This document shows, piece by piece, positions 54,306-62,913 of a stretch of DNA of 64,000 nt. The DNA is from Zunongwangia pacifica. Lineage in GTDB: Bacteria > Bacteroidota > Bacteroidia > Flavobacteriales > Flavobacteriaceae. A model generated the notes under the pieces. It made no database searches. It saw nothing but the letters and a program-made list of their open reading frames with translations, and had not been told where the DNA came from. Every line of letters starts with the position of its first letter. Position 1 is the stretch's first letter. Both the position numbers and the translations under genes were made by a program. The DNA lies in NCBI RefSeq assembly GCF_023499215.1, contig NZ_JAKHSK010000021.1:18552-82551 (forward strand), written 5' to 3'.

Positions 54306-55496
54306 ATGATAGGACCAAACGATTCTTCTGAAGCCGAGTTTAAGAGAATTCTCGAAGTTTCTCAACTAGATCTGGATTACCAGAACCTACAGGAAATGTT
54401 TAAAAATTTAACGCAATTAGCTTCAAGTATTACGGGAGCCGAATTGTCTTTAGTGAATATTTTAGATTCCTATTGGCAGTGGTCTATTGCAGCCAACGGT
54501 ATGGGGCCTGTAGTAATGCGTAGGGAACAATCGGTTTGCCAATATACCATAGGAGAAGAAGATTCTTTGGAAGTGAAAAATTTTAGGGATAGCGAACAGT
54601 TTAATGTCCCGCTTGGTGAAAAGTATGGTTATTATTTTGGAGTGCCTTTACGAACTTCGGGAGGAAATGCCATTGGTGCCCTTTGTATTATCGATGAGGT
54701 TGGGCATAGTTTGGATAAAAATCAGCAGCAAGCCCTAAAGCTTATTGGTGCTGAAATTGTTGAAAAACTGGAAGGAATGAAAAAAATGGCCGATGTTAAT
54801 CGTCGTTTTCACGATATGCATTCGGCACAACGGGAACTGGGCTATGATCTTAGAGGTCCCGTAAGTGGAATTTTAGGATTAAGTAAGCTCGCTGAAGATG
54901 AGAATGAGGTGACGGTTTTAAAACAGTATTTGCAGCTCACTGGGCACAGCAGCACAGAGCTTTTGGATATCATTAGTGATATTTTAGAGAAAAACAGCAA
55001 TGATTTTTTAGAATATGCCAAAGCCAGTATTACGATAAACCAATTAAAGCATAAATTACTGGATTTGTATAATGGTTTAGCAACAGCTAAAAATGTCTCA
55101 CTACATATAGAATTGTTGCCGGGAAATCACAATTTCAAATTTTCACGACAAAAAATCATTCAAATTTCTGGGAATCTTATTTCTAATGCTATTACTTATG
55201 CTAATGAAGGTTCAGCAATTAAAGTGATTATAGGATTAAAAAACAGCAGCACTTCAGACCTTGCGAAACTTAGTGTAGAGGTTGAAGATGGATCAACCTT
55301 TCTTCAGCAAGAAGCTATTGATGATATTATGAATTCATCAATGCAAGCTCAAGAAGGCTTGGTTGGTGAAGATCATTATGGACTTGGATTAAAACTTGTA
55401 CGACATTTAGTGCTTGAAATGGGAGGGCAAATTGACATTAATTCCGAAGAAAATAAAGGAACAACATTTACGGTTTCGATCCCCAGATATATTTAA
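54306..55496 (+). CDS. GAF and histidine kinase-like protein without phospho-acceptor His
   Basis: A 396-residue cytosolic protein. A GAF domain (about 25-158) contains REQSVCQYTI and YYFGVPLRTSGGNAIGALCII. A HisKA-like region follows, with RELGYDLRGPVSGILGL (176-192), where the usual phospho-His position is Tyr180 (TAT at 54843-54845). The HATPase has its N box (GNLISNAITYAN) and a G2 box (HYGLGLKLV), but the DxGxG box is degenerate (EVEDGSTF). It cannot act by normal His autophosphorylation. It may bind ATP and signal by contact. It stands alone, with no response regulator near it. Confidence 0.8.
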   Translation: MIGPNDSSEAEFKRILEVSQLDLDYQNLQEMFKNLTQLASSITGAELSLVNILDSYWQWSIAANGMGPVVMRREQSVCQYTIGEEDSLEVKNFRDSEQFNVPLGEKYGYYFGVPLRTSGGNAIGALCIIDEVGHSLDKNQQQALKLIGAEIVEKLEGMKKMADVNRRFHDMHSAQRELGYDLRGPVSGILGLSKLAEDENEVTVLKQYLQLTGHSSTELLDIISDILEKNSNDFLEYAKASITINQLKHKLLDLYNGLATAKNVSLHIELLPGNHNFKFSRQKIIQISGNLISNAITYANEGSAIKVIIGLKNSSTSDLAKLSVEVEDGSTFLQQEAIDDIMNSSMQAQEGLVGEDHYGLGLKLVRHLVLEMGGQIDINSEENKGTTFTVSIPRYI

Positions 55497-55499
55497 GAC

Positions 55500-56003
55500 T
55501 TAATAACTAAAGAGATATTCCCTGTAACTCCATCCTTTATAGATAAAAAGGATAAAGAAAATTAGCGCGACCATAAATTCCATAAAAGTAGAAGCTAAAA
55601 AGCCTATAAAACTACCGTAAGCAGCCCGCAATGCAGTTTTAGAATCAGATTTATTTACGATTTCACCAATAAAAGCACCAACAAAAGGGCCAATTAAAAT
55701 CGCAAAAGGAATAGGAGCGAAGATCCCTACAACCAGACCAATGGTGGTGCCAATCATGCCTGCTTTGCTGCCCCCATATTTTTTGGTGCCCATGGCCGGA
55801 ATCATAATTTGCAGGGCATACATCGCGATAGCGACCACCAGTGTGATGCCTAAAAACCAATAATCAACTTCGATCCCCGGTATAATGTAAAAAAATAATA
55901 GTCCCAGCCAGCTAATTGGAACGCCGGGCAAAACCGGTAAAACGCTACCAATTATACCAACGACTAGACAAATAACAGATAGCGTAATAAGAAGTATCGT
56001 CAT
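55500..56003 (-). CDS. DUF456 family membrane protein
   Basis: A 167-residue protein of four or five helices with glycine-rich turns (GIIGSVLPVLPGVPISWLGL; GPFVGAFIGEIV; LRAAYGSFIGFLAS), the pattern of DUF456 proteins. Function is not known. It converges with the GAF kinase-like gene with only three bases between the stops, so both must rely on overlapping ends or readthrough control. Confidence 0.85.
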   Translation of the reverse strand: MTILLITLSVICLVVGIIGSVLPVLPGVPISWLGLLFFYIIPGIEVDYWFLGITLVVAIAMYALQIMIPAMGTKKYGGSKAGMIGTTIGLVVGIFAPIPFAILIGPFVGAFIGEIVNKSDSKTALRAAYGSFIGFLASTFMEFMVALIFFILFIYKGWSYREYLFSY

Positions 56004-56067
56004 GCTAAAATTTATGGCTTAAGTTATACAATTTTAATACTAAGTTTATTTTAAGAAATCGAGTGTT

Positions 56068-56856
56068 TTAAAGTAAAGCTTTTAAAAACTGCTTCACCTG
56101 TGTGATACTTTCCAGGCGATAATCGGCATAAGAATCATTGCCATGTTCTCCCACCAAGATCCCAATGCCGTTTTCCATTTCCCTAAAGGCATCTTCATCT
56201 GTAGTATCGTCCCCCAGATAAATTGAAAATGGATTTTCCTGATCGCTTAATTCCTTCCGTAGAAAATTAACTGCTTTTCCTTTATGCCAGTCGATATTCG
56301 GTTTTATTTCAACTACTTTTTTACCATCTCCCTTATGCAGTTTTGGGTAATTTGCAATCGTATTTTCTATAATGTTATGAAATGCTGATATTTTTTCCTG
56401 GGTAACCTGGCGATAGTGGATGGCCAGCGTGAATTTTTTACGCTCAAATCGAACACCCTCTATATCGTTTAATTCCTGCTGAAGTTTTTGCTCTATTTCG
56501 TCAAAAACCGGAAGCATTTTTTCAGCCTCTTCATTATCCTTTTCAAAATTGTTAGGTCCTGCAATTTCAAAACCATGACTACCGGCGTAATAAATATCGG
56601 CAAGCCCAACTTTATCACGAACATCGCTTAAACCACGGCCACTAACTACGGCAATCGCATAGTTGTTAGATAATTCATTTACAATTTTTTTGGTTTCCTC
56701 ATCCATCCCGGCATCTTCATGGTTTTCTACAATTGGCGCCAGGGTACCATCAAAATCTAAAAAAATAAGCGGTTTGTTGTGGCTGAATTTTGATTGTAAT
56801 TCTTCCAGATTTTCTATCGCCGAGTCTAATAGCTTCGGGTCTCGCAAAGTTTTCAT
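56068..56856 (-). CDS. otsB: Trehalose-6-phosphate phosphatase
   Basis: A 262-residue HAD-superfamily phosphatase. Motif I LIFLDFDGTLAPI carries the catalytic Asp pair. VVSGRGLSDVRD, AGSHGFEI, and the C-terminal YLGDDTTDEDAF with metal-binding Asp residues match OtsB. It removes phosphate from trehalose-6-phosphate. No trehalose-phosphate synthase is in the window; the ATG at 56854-56856 fits the family length, and no partner gene is adjacent. It may use product from a distant otsA. Confidence 0.9.
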   Translation of the reverse strand: MKTLRDPKLLDSAIENLEELQSKFSHNKPLIFLDFDGTLAPIVENHEDAGMDEETKKIVNELSNNYAIAVVSGRGLSDVRDKVGLADIYYAGSHGFEIAGPNNFEKDNEEAEKMLPVFDEIEQKLQQELNDIEGVRFERKKFTLAIHYRQVTQEKISAFHNIIENTIANYPKLHKGDGKKVVEIKPNIDWHKGKAVNFLRKELSDQENPFSIYLGDDTTDEDAFREMENGIGILVGEHGNDSYADYRLESITQVKQFLKALL

Positions 56857-57186
56857 AACAGGTATTTATAGCGCTAATAATTTGTAAGTCAAGATAGAAC
56901 TTTTACAAACTATTTATGTTAGTTTTCTATTAAAGTTGAACTGAAATGTAAATTTATAGAACGGTTTAGCAGGTTCTTTTGAGAACTGCCAGAATGTTAA
57001 AGTTATAGTTTTATAACTAACAGATTAGTTTAAACTAAATAATTAGTTTATATTAGCATTGTCAATCAATAAAATAATTTCAATCAAAACTGTACAAAAG
57101 GTCTTTGTATTACATTTTATTTCTAAAAGGCCATAGCGTATTTAGGGATCCATAATCCAAAAGATCCTATCAATAAAATAAAAACA
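56857..57186. promoter_or_regulatory. Divergent spacer with BlaI-type operator array
   Basis: This 330-base spacer lies between otsB and the BlaI gene. A group of dyads is at 57001-57048, listed separately. About 140 bases separate it from the BlaI ATG, so a long leader or a distant promoter is implied. No other gene is seen. Confidence 0.5.
57001..57048. promoter_or_regulatory. Operator array: one AGTTATA dyad and two AACTAA-N4-TTAGTT dyads
   Basis: AGTTATA-GTTT-TATAACT (57001-57018), AACTAACAGATTAGTT (57015-57030) and AACTAAATAATTAGTT (57033-57048). The last two share the half-sites exactly and are 18 bases apart centre to centre. Between them TTAGTTTAAACTAA is itself a palindrome. This is the layout expected for cooperative binding by a small winged-helix dimer such as the adjacent BlaI-type protein. 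Confidence 0.6.
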
Positions 57187-57549
57187 ATGAAGCAGTTAAC
57201 AAAAGCAGAAGAAGAAATTATGCAAATTCTCTGGCAATTAAAAGAAGCCAATGTTGCCACAATTATTGAGGAAATGCCCGAACCAAAACCGGCATACAAT
57301 ACGGTTTCTACCATTGTAAGGATTTTGGAAAATAAAGAATTTGTAGACCATCGTAAAAAGGGGAAAGGATACATCTACTTTCCTATTGTCGCGAAAGACA
57401 CCTATAGTGACCAAAGTATGACCAAACTTATTAACAACTATTTTAATGGATCTTTTAAAAGTATGGTTTCCTTTTTTATGAAGAAAAACGAAATGGACAC
57501 TAAAGATTTAGAGGCCATTTTAAAAGAAATTAATAAAGACGATAAATAA
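57187..57549 (+). CDS. BlaI/MecI/CopY family transcriptional regulator
   Basis: A 120-residue winged-helix repressor: MKQLTKAEEEIMQILWQLKE, then PKPAYNTVSTIVRILENKEF with the recognition helix, then HRKKGKGYIYFPIVAKDTY, the wing. The C-terminal helical part dimerises; in BlaI it is the site cut when the partner peptidase is active. The gene is followed two bases later by an M56 peptidase gene, the usual BlaI/BlaR1 order. A drug-resistance role is not implied, because the peptidase has no beta-lactam sensor. Confidence 0.92.
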   Translation: MKQLTKAEEEIMQILWQLKEANVATIIEEMPEPKPAYNTVSTIVRILENKEFVDHRKKGKGYIYFPIVAKDTYSDQSMTKLINNYFNGSFKSMVSFFMKKNEMDTKDLEAILKEINKDDK

Positions 57550-57551
57550 TC

Positions 57552-59084
57552 ATGTTACAGTATGTACTTCAGATGATCATTTTTCAACTGGCATTTTTGC
57601 TGGTGTATGAATTGTTTCTAAAAAAAGAAACCTTTTTTACTGCAAACCGTTGGTATCTTTTGCTAACACCTGTACTATCCTTAGTATTACCATTCGCAAG
57701 TTTTACCGCGTTATCTGAAGTTGTACCCGCATCGGCCATTACGGCGTTTAGTAATACTATAAAATTACCCGAGATTTTTATCGGCGCTAACCAGTCGCAA
57801 GTAGAACAGTTGCCTACAGTTCATATTAAAGCCGAACAGGCAAATACAATAAACTGGTGGCTGGTAATTTATGCTTTGGGTAGTTTAACCAGTCTGCTTT
57901 TATTCCTAAAAAAATGGCGAGTTATAGGAAAGCTATTTCAGTTTAAAGCTGAAATCAAAAAGGACTTTAGGATTGTTGAAATTCCTAATTCCAGAATGGC
58001 GTTTACTTTTTTAAAAACCATTTTTCTGGGAAGCGACATTTCAGCAGAAGAACGCGAACAAATTTTGGTACATGAACTTATTCATGTATCCCAAAAACAT
58101 AGTCTGGATTTACTCTTTTTCGAGGTTCTAAAAGTAGTATTCTGGTTTAATCCGTTTGTGTATATTTTTCAGCATCGAATAGCGGCACTACATGAGTTTA
58201 TCGCCGATGAAGCCGTTGTGAAAAGAACTTCTAAAAAATACTATTTCAATCAGTTGCTTAATAGCGCTTTTGATACTCAGAATCTCTCATTTACCAATCA
58301 ATTTTTTAATCAATCATTAATCAAAAAACGAATAGTTATGTTACAAAAACAAAAATCAAAAACCATCGCAAAATTCAAGTTTTTACTTGTGGTTCCTTTG
58401 TTAGCTATGATGCTTATATATGTTTCGTGTTCAGATGAAGAAGCAACAATTACAAAAGAAAGTCCTGCGGAAAGTTTTAACCAGATCATTGCCAGTATAG
58501 AAACTAGAGACGATTTATCTTCTAAAGAAAAAGAAGCCTTAATTAATGCTTTAAACGAGGTAGAAGCAAAAATGAAAAATGGCCAAAACATAGAAGATAT
58601 TTTAACCGAAAATGAAATTCAAAATTTAAAAGGCCAGCCGGCTAACAGTGATATGGACATTCCTTTTGCTGTTATTGAACAAGTTCCTGTTTTTCCTGGA
58701 TGTGAAGATCTAAAAAGTAATGAGGCCCGTAAGGAATGTATGTCTCAAAAAATAATGGAATTTGTTGGAGAAGAGTTTAATACGGATATTGGTAAAGGAG
58801 TGTTAGAAGAAGGAGCTATTGGGCGAGTAATCGTACAGTTTAGAATAGATGAAACTGGAAATATTCGTGATATAAAAGCCAGAGGTCCGGTGCCAGAATT
58901 AGAAGAAGAAGCCAAAAGAGTGGTGAATTCCATTCCACAAATGACGCCAGGTAAGCAAAGAGGAAAAGCGGCAAGTGTTATTTATTCGCTGCCAATTGCT
59001 TTCCAAAATGGAGGGGATACTTCTGGAGTAGCCGGAAAATCAGATGGTTCTGTGCCGCCGCCGCCAGCACCGGCTTCAAAATAA
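57552..59084 (+). CDS. M56 (BlaR1-like) membrane peptidase with TonB C-terminal domain
   Basis: A 510-residue protein. Four membrane helices (about 3-20, 35-52, 103-120, 276-292) frame a cytosolic zinc-peptidase: HELIH at 174-178 and HEFIADE at 214-220. After helix 4 the periplasmic part is helical (to about 365), followed by a TonB_C-type domain (about 368-485) opening with IPFAVIEQVPVFPGCED. The tail is VPPPPAPASK. Cys384 and Cys396 may form a disulfide. No penicillin-binding sensor domain is present. Likely it senses an envelope signal and cleaves the BlaI repressor encoded two bases upstream. Confidence 0.9.
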   Translation: MLQYVLQMIIFQLAFLLVYELFLKKETFFTANRWYLLLTPVLSLVLPFASFTALSEVVPASAITAFSNTIKLPEIFIGANQSQVEQLPTVHIKAEQANTINWWLVIYALGSLTSLLLFLKKWRVIGKLFQFKAEIKKDFRIVEIPNSRMAFTFLKTIFLGSDISAEEREQILVHELIHVSQKHSLDLLFFEVLKVVFWFNPFVYIFQHRIAALHEFIADEAVVKRTSKKYYFNQLLNSAFDTQNLSFTNQFFNQSLIKKRIVMLQKQKSKTIAKFKFLLVVPLLAMMLIYVSCSDEEATITKESPAESFNQIIASIETRDDLSSKEKEALINALNEVEAKMKNGQNIEDILTENEIQNLKGQPANSDMDIPFAVIEQVPVFPGCEDLKSNEARKECMSQKIMEFVGEEFNTDIGKGVLEEGAIGRVIVQFRIDETGNIRDIKARGPVPELEEEAKRVVNSIPQMTPGKQRGKAASVIYSLPIAFQNGGDTSGVAGKSDGSVPPPPAPASK

Positions 59085-59103
59085 TATAAAGAAGAACTAT
59101 GGG

Positions 59104-59126
59104 ACTGCCCATTTTCGGGCAGTTTT
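59104..59126 (+). terminator. Terminator between the two M56 genes
   Basis: ACTGCCC (59104-59110) and GGGCAGT (59117-59123) pair around ATTTTC and run into TTTT. It sits between two related genes and would limit expression of the second. Confidence 0.75.
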
Positions 59127-59143
59127 CACTTAAAAATTAAAAG

Positions 59144-60505
59144 ATGTTGCAGTATAGTATTCAGGTTATTGTATTCCAGTTGTTATTTTGGTTGGTGTAC
59201 GAGGTTAGTTTAAAGCGAACCACTTTTTTCACCTATAATCGTTGGTATTTATTGCTTTCTTTTAGTTTGGCGTTAATTTTACCGTTACTGAAATTTAATC
59301 TGTTTTACGATTGGATTTCACCAGAACGGCTTAGCGTTTTTAAGGCACAACAAATTTTAGAACTGACCGCCCCGGAAACTAAAATAGAAGCATCCCGAAA
59401 TTCGATAATTTCGAAGCCTGCTTTTATAAACTGGTGGATGATAACCTATGCGACTGGTGTTGGTATAAGCGCTATTCTATTAAGTTTGAAATTGTTTAAA
59501 TTGAAGTCACTTTTTACTAAAAACCTTAAAAGTACTGAAGAGCAATTTAGGATTATCCAGCTACCACAAACAAAAACTGCTTTTACCTTTTTTAAGACCA
59601 TTTTTCTGGGAAATGAGCTTTCAGCATCAGAGCGAGATCAGATCCTGGTGCACGAAAAAGTGCATGCTAAACAATTACATAGCCTGGATTTGCTATTCTT
59701 TGAGGTTTTTAAGATCATTTTTTGGTTTAATCCATTGGTGTACGTTTACCAGTCTAAAATTGCGATGATCCACGAGTATCTTGCAGATAACGAGTCGGTA
59801 AAAAAGACTTCGAAATCTAACTATTTTCAGCATTTATTAAATGCAAATTTTGGTAGTGAAGATCTTATCTTTTCCAGCCATTTTCTTAATAATTCATCAT
59901 TAAAAAAACGCATCAAAATGATACAAAAAAAACAAAGCCGTTCTTTGGCTAAACTTCAATATTTAATAGCTATTCCGTTAACTTTTGCCATGTTGGTTTT
60001 TGTGGCCAATGTTTCAGCAAATACGATTCAAAATAAGGTCTCTGAAGCGATATCAACTTCCAAAGCAAACAAAAATAGTACAGTAGTCCCCACTGAAAGA
60101 ATTACTGAAAACAGCGAAAATCTGCCGATAGATATACCTTTTGCCGTGGTAGATCAAATTCCCCTTTTTAAGGGCTGTGAAGATGTTGCAGAAGCAGACC
60201 AAAAAAAATGTACCGTGCAAAAGATCAGCGATTTTGTTGATGACAAAATCAATAAAAATCTAAGTGAGGAGCTGAAAAATAAAGAGATGCAACGAATTGT
60301 TGTTCAGTTTAAAATTTCTGCTTCAGGAAACGTCGAAGCGGCAAGGGCAAGGGCGATTAATGCCGGCAATGATCGTGAAGCTTTAGAAATGGCCACGGTT
60401 AAGGCTGTAGAAGCGCTTCCGCAGTTTATCCCGGGAGAACATAAGTCTGAAAAAGTAAATGTGATTTATTCGCTACCAATTATTTTAAATGGAGGGGCTA
60501 AATGA
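59144..60505 (+). CDS. M56 (BlaR1-like) membrane peptidase with TonB C-terminal domain, paralogue
   Basis: A 453-residue paralogue of the upstream protein; both open with MLQYxxQxxxFQLxFxLVYE. The zinc site is HEKVH (170-174), with HEYLADNES at 210. The TonB_C-like domain begins with IPFAVVDQIPLFKGCED and has the matching Cys pair. The helix before it is LIAIPLTFAMLVFVANVSAN, and there is no proline tail. A terminator precedes the gene, so it may be made at a lower level. Its stop overlaps the next gene by four bases (ATGA). Confidence 0.9.
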   Translation: MLQYSIQVIVFQLLFWLVYEVSLKRTTFFTYNRWYLLLSFSLALILPLLKFNLFYDWISPERLSVFKAQQILELTAPETKIEASRNSIISKPAFINWWMITYATGVGISAILLSLKLFKLKSLFTKNLKSTEEQFRIIQLPQTKTAFTFFKTIFLGNELSASERDQILVHEKVHAKQLHSLDLLFFEVFKIIFWFNPLVYVYQSKIAMIHEYLADNESVKKTSKSNYFQHLLNANFGSEDLIFSSHFLNNSSLKKRIKMIQKKQSRSLAKLQYLIAIPLTFAMLVFVANVSANTIQNKVSEAISTSKANKNSTVVPTERITENSENLPIDIPFAVVDQIPLFKGCEDVAEADQKKCTVQKISDFVDDKINKNLSEELKNKEMQRIVVQFKISASGNVEAARARAINAGNDREALEMATVKAVEALPQFIPGEHKSEKVNVIYSLPIILNGGAK

Positions 60506-61761
60506 GAAGCTTAATACTGTTATGTGTAGGAATTTTCACTTTCCAAAATCTATCCGCACAATCCAATGCCAAAATTGCCGATAGTTTATATGCCGTAGGG
60601 AAATATGAAGAGGCGGTTTTGTTGATGGAAAAAGAAGATACTTCTTCAGTAAAAATACTAGTCGATCTCGCAAAATATTATAAAGCGAATAGCGACAATA
60701 AAAAGGCCCTAAAAACCTATAAAAAGATCCTGGATTTAGATTCCAGCCGAGTACTTACCGCTTTAAATTATGGAGAAACACTTTTAAGTTTAAATGAATT
60801 AAAGAAAGCTGATAGCTTGTATGAAAACCTAAATCTTCGTTATCCTGAAAATGCGCAATTTTATTATTCCAGAGGGCTGGCCAATGAGCGAATGGGTAAT
60901 GATAGTCTGGCTTTAGATCTATTCAAAAAAACGCATAAATTCGACCAATATCACCAAAATGCTTTGTATAAATTATCCAAAGAAAGTCTTCGTAACAAAG
61001 ATTATCAGCAGGCATTGGTGTATACAGCGATGGGCTTATCCAAAAATGAGAAGAATGTTTCGCTACTTTCCATAACTGCACAAACCTATTCAGCAATGGC
61101 GGTATTTTACGAAGCTATTCCGCATTACGAAAAGCTTATTGAGTTGGGACAGGGAAATGAATTTATTCATACCAAATTGGCTTACGCTTACTATAAAGAT
61201 GGTGATTTTGATAAGGCTATTGAAAATTATAAGGAGGCTTTGTTATATGAACCCGGAAATTCTTCGACACATTTTTTGTTAGGAAAAATGTATTCATTAA
61301 CGAAAGATTTTCAGCATGCAGAACAACATCTATTAATGGCCATAGAAATTAAAGATCAGCCTATGGACGCTGAATATTTTTCTTTGGCATTAACTTATAA
61401 GCATCTGGAAGAATACAAAAAGGCATTCGATTGGTTTCAAGAAACCTTAAAAGAAAATCCAGATCATATAAGGGCAATGTACGAGCGTGCCGTGGCGGGT
61501 GATAATTATTTTAAAGATATCGATACTATAATCAATTATTACCAGGCGTTTTGGGATAAGTACTACGAAAAAGACCCAAATTATTTAGCTGAAGGAATGC
61601 TGTATCTTACTAAAAACCGAATAAGCGATCTTAAGAAAAAGAAACATTTAGCAGCTGAAAAAGCTTCTGAAGAAAATGAAAAAGATCAATTGAAGGATTC
61701 TTTAGCTGAAGCAGATACCAGCGATATTTCTGAACAAAAAAATAGTATAAAAATCATCTAA
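60502..61761 (+). CDS. Exported tetratricopeptide-repeat protein
   Basis: A 419-residue protein with a signal peptide (MRSLILLCVGIFTFQNLSAQ). About eight TPR units follow, for example YEEAVLLMEKEDTSSVKIL and KAIENYKEALLYEPGNSSTH. The C terminus is charged (EKDQLKDSLAEADTSDIS). TPR repeats bind other proteins, so it may scaffold the periplasmic domains of the two M56 proteins. It is translationally coupled to the second of them. Confidence 0.88.
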   Translation: MRSLILLCVGIFTFQNLSAQSNAKIADSLYAVGKYEEAVLLMEKEDTSSVKILVDLAKYYKANSDNKKALKTYKKILDLDSSRVLTALNYGETLLSLNELKKADSLYENLNLRYPENAQFYYSRGLANERMGNDSLALDLFKKTHKFDQYHQNALYKLSKESLRNKDYQQALVYTAMGLSKNEKNVSLLSITAQTYSAMAVFYEAIPHYEKLIELGQGNEFIHTKLAYAYYKDGDFDKAIENYKEALLYEPGNSSTHFLLGKMYSLTKDFQHAEQHLLMAIEIKDQPMDAEYFSLALTYKHLEEYKKAFDWFQETLKENPDHIRAMYERAVAGDNYFKDIDTIINYYQAFWDKYYEKDPNYLAEGMLYLTKNRISDLKKKKHLAAEKASEENEKDQLKDSLAEADTSDISEQKNSIKII

Positions 61762-61814
61762 TCTTGGGGTTAAGCGCAATTTGATTATTTTTGAGGCCAG
61801 AAGCTGAAGATTGA

Positions 61815-62384
61815 ATGAAAAGAAGTTTACTTGAAAATGGAGAAGAGGAAGTGAAAACACCTTTCTCACTGCAAAAAAAATACTGTGGGAAATATAAAAA
61901 AGGTATAGCCCGATGGAGTTTTTTTTCAGCTTTAGCTTTGATATTGATTTCCTGTAATTTTGAAACCAAAAAGATTTCTTCAGAAGAGGTTTTGGAACAG
62001 GAATCAAAATCCCTTAATTGGAAGGAAGTCGATGAATATCCGGCATTCGAAGAATGCCAGCAGGAAACCGAATTGATTGCTGCCAGAAATTGTTTCGAAA
62101 CTGCCGTGGCCAAAAACATTTATGCCTATTTAGAGCAACAACAGCCAGTAGTAAGCAAAAGTATCGACGACACGATTTACATTTATCTTGAAGTCACTAA
62201 AACCGGAAAACCAGAGATCGATTCAATTTCAGCTATCGATAGCACAGTGACCAATCAATTACCAAAAATTGAGAACTGGTTACGAGAAAGTATCGATTCT
62301 TTGCCTAAAATATATCCAGCCAGTAAACGCGGTATTCCCGTTTCTACAGCCTTTAAAATGCCGATTGTCATTAAAGCAGAGTAA
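61815..62384 (+). CDS. Lipoprotein related to the TonB_C domains of the M56 proteins
   Basis: A 189-residue protein. A long basic N terminus (residues 1-33) precedes a short hydrophobic segment ending in LISC (Cys about 47), a lipobox-like site. The rest follows the M56 periplasmic domains: VDEYPAFEECQQ (compare VPVFPGCED), a second Cys 12 residues later, then IYLEVTKTGKPEIDSIS and a closing TAFKMPIVIKAE. It is 53 bases after the TPR gene. It may compete for or relay the same signal. I do not know a named family. Confidence 0.65.
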   Translation: MKRSLLENGEEEVKTPFSLQKKYCGKYKKGIARWSFFSALALILISCNFETKKISSEEVLEQESKSLNWKEVDEYPAFEECQQETELIAARNCFETAVAKNIYAYLEQQQPVVSKSIDDTIYIYLEVTKTGKPEIDSISAIDSTVTNQLPKIENWLRESIDSLPKIYPASKRGIPVSTAFKMPIVIKAE

Positions 62385-62386
62385 GC

Positions 62387-62905
62387 TTAAAAGCAGGGTT
62401 TATTTCCATAAGGATTCTGATCATGGTCGATGGTATAATGAAATTTCTTTCCATCTTTTCCTCTTATATACGTAACGTAATCCCAAACTCCAGAATGAGT
62501 AAGTTTATAAGTTCCATTTACTTCGTCCTTATAAATTTCGTCGTAATAATTAACAATTGTAGGATGAGCTCCACCTTCAGAATATTCTTCTTTAGTATGT
62601 TTTAGATGAATACTTTCCTGTTGCCCTTCATATTTTACTTTTTGGGCGATATCATTTTCATCAAATTCAATCCAGATTCTTTTCTCTTTATTATCATCAA
62701 AAGTATAGCAAATATATTTCGGGTCATTTTTAATAGCACTGGTTTCCAATTTAGTGATAATCGAATCCTTATCTACCGTTGTATTAGCCTGTACTTCTTT
62801 CACTTCTTTTTCAGCTTCTTGTGATGGGCTGTTATTCTTGTTTTTGCAAGCCACAAAAAGAGTTAAGGCAGTGATAGCTATTGAAGTTATTTTTCTAAGT
62901 GTCAT
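62387..62905 (-). CDS. Lipoprotein, unknown function
   Basis: A 172-residue protein with a lipoprotein signal (MTLRKITSIAITALTLFVAC) and a charged linker (KNKNNSPSQEAEKEVKEVQ). The mature part has many beta-type segments: YICYTFDDNKEKRIWIEFD and GTYKLTHSGVWDYVTYIRG. No family is evident. It converges with the preceding gene with only two bases between the stops. A dispersed repeat (62914-63024) lies directly upstream and may contain or replace its promoter. Confidence 0.7.
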   Translation of the reverse strand: MTLRKITSIAITALTLFVACKNKNNSPSQEAEKEVKEVQANTTVDKDSIITKLETSAIKNDPKYICYTFDDNKEKRIWIEFDENDIAQKVKYEGQQESIHLKHTKEEYSEGGAHPTIVNYYDEIYKDEVNGTYKLTHSGVWDYVTYIRGKDGKKFHYTIDHDQNPYGNKPCF

Positions 62906-62913
62906 TTTTTTAT

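Noticed and set aside
57187..60505. Beta-lactam resistance operon (BlaI/BlaR1)
   Set aside because: The M56 proteins end in TonB_C-like domains, not penicillin-binding sensors, and no beta-lactamase gene is present.
61702..62119. Minus-strand frames over the TPR/lipoprotein junction
   Set aside because: They overlap the TPR and TonB_C-like genes on the other strand and lack start context.
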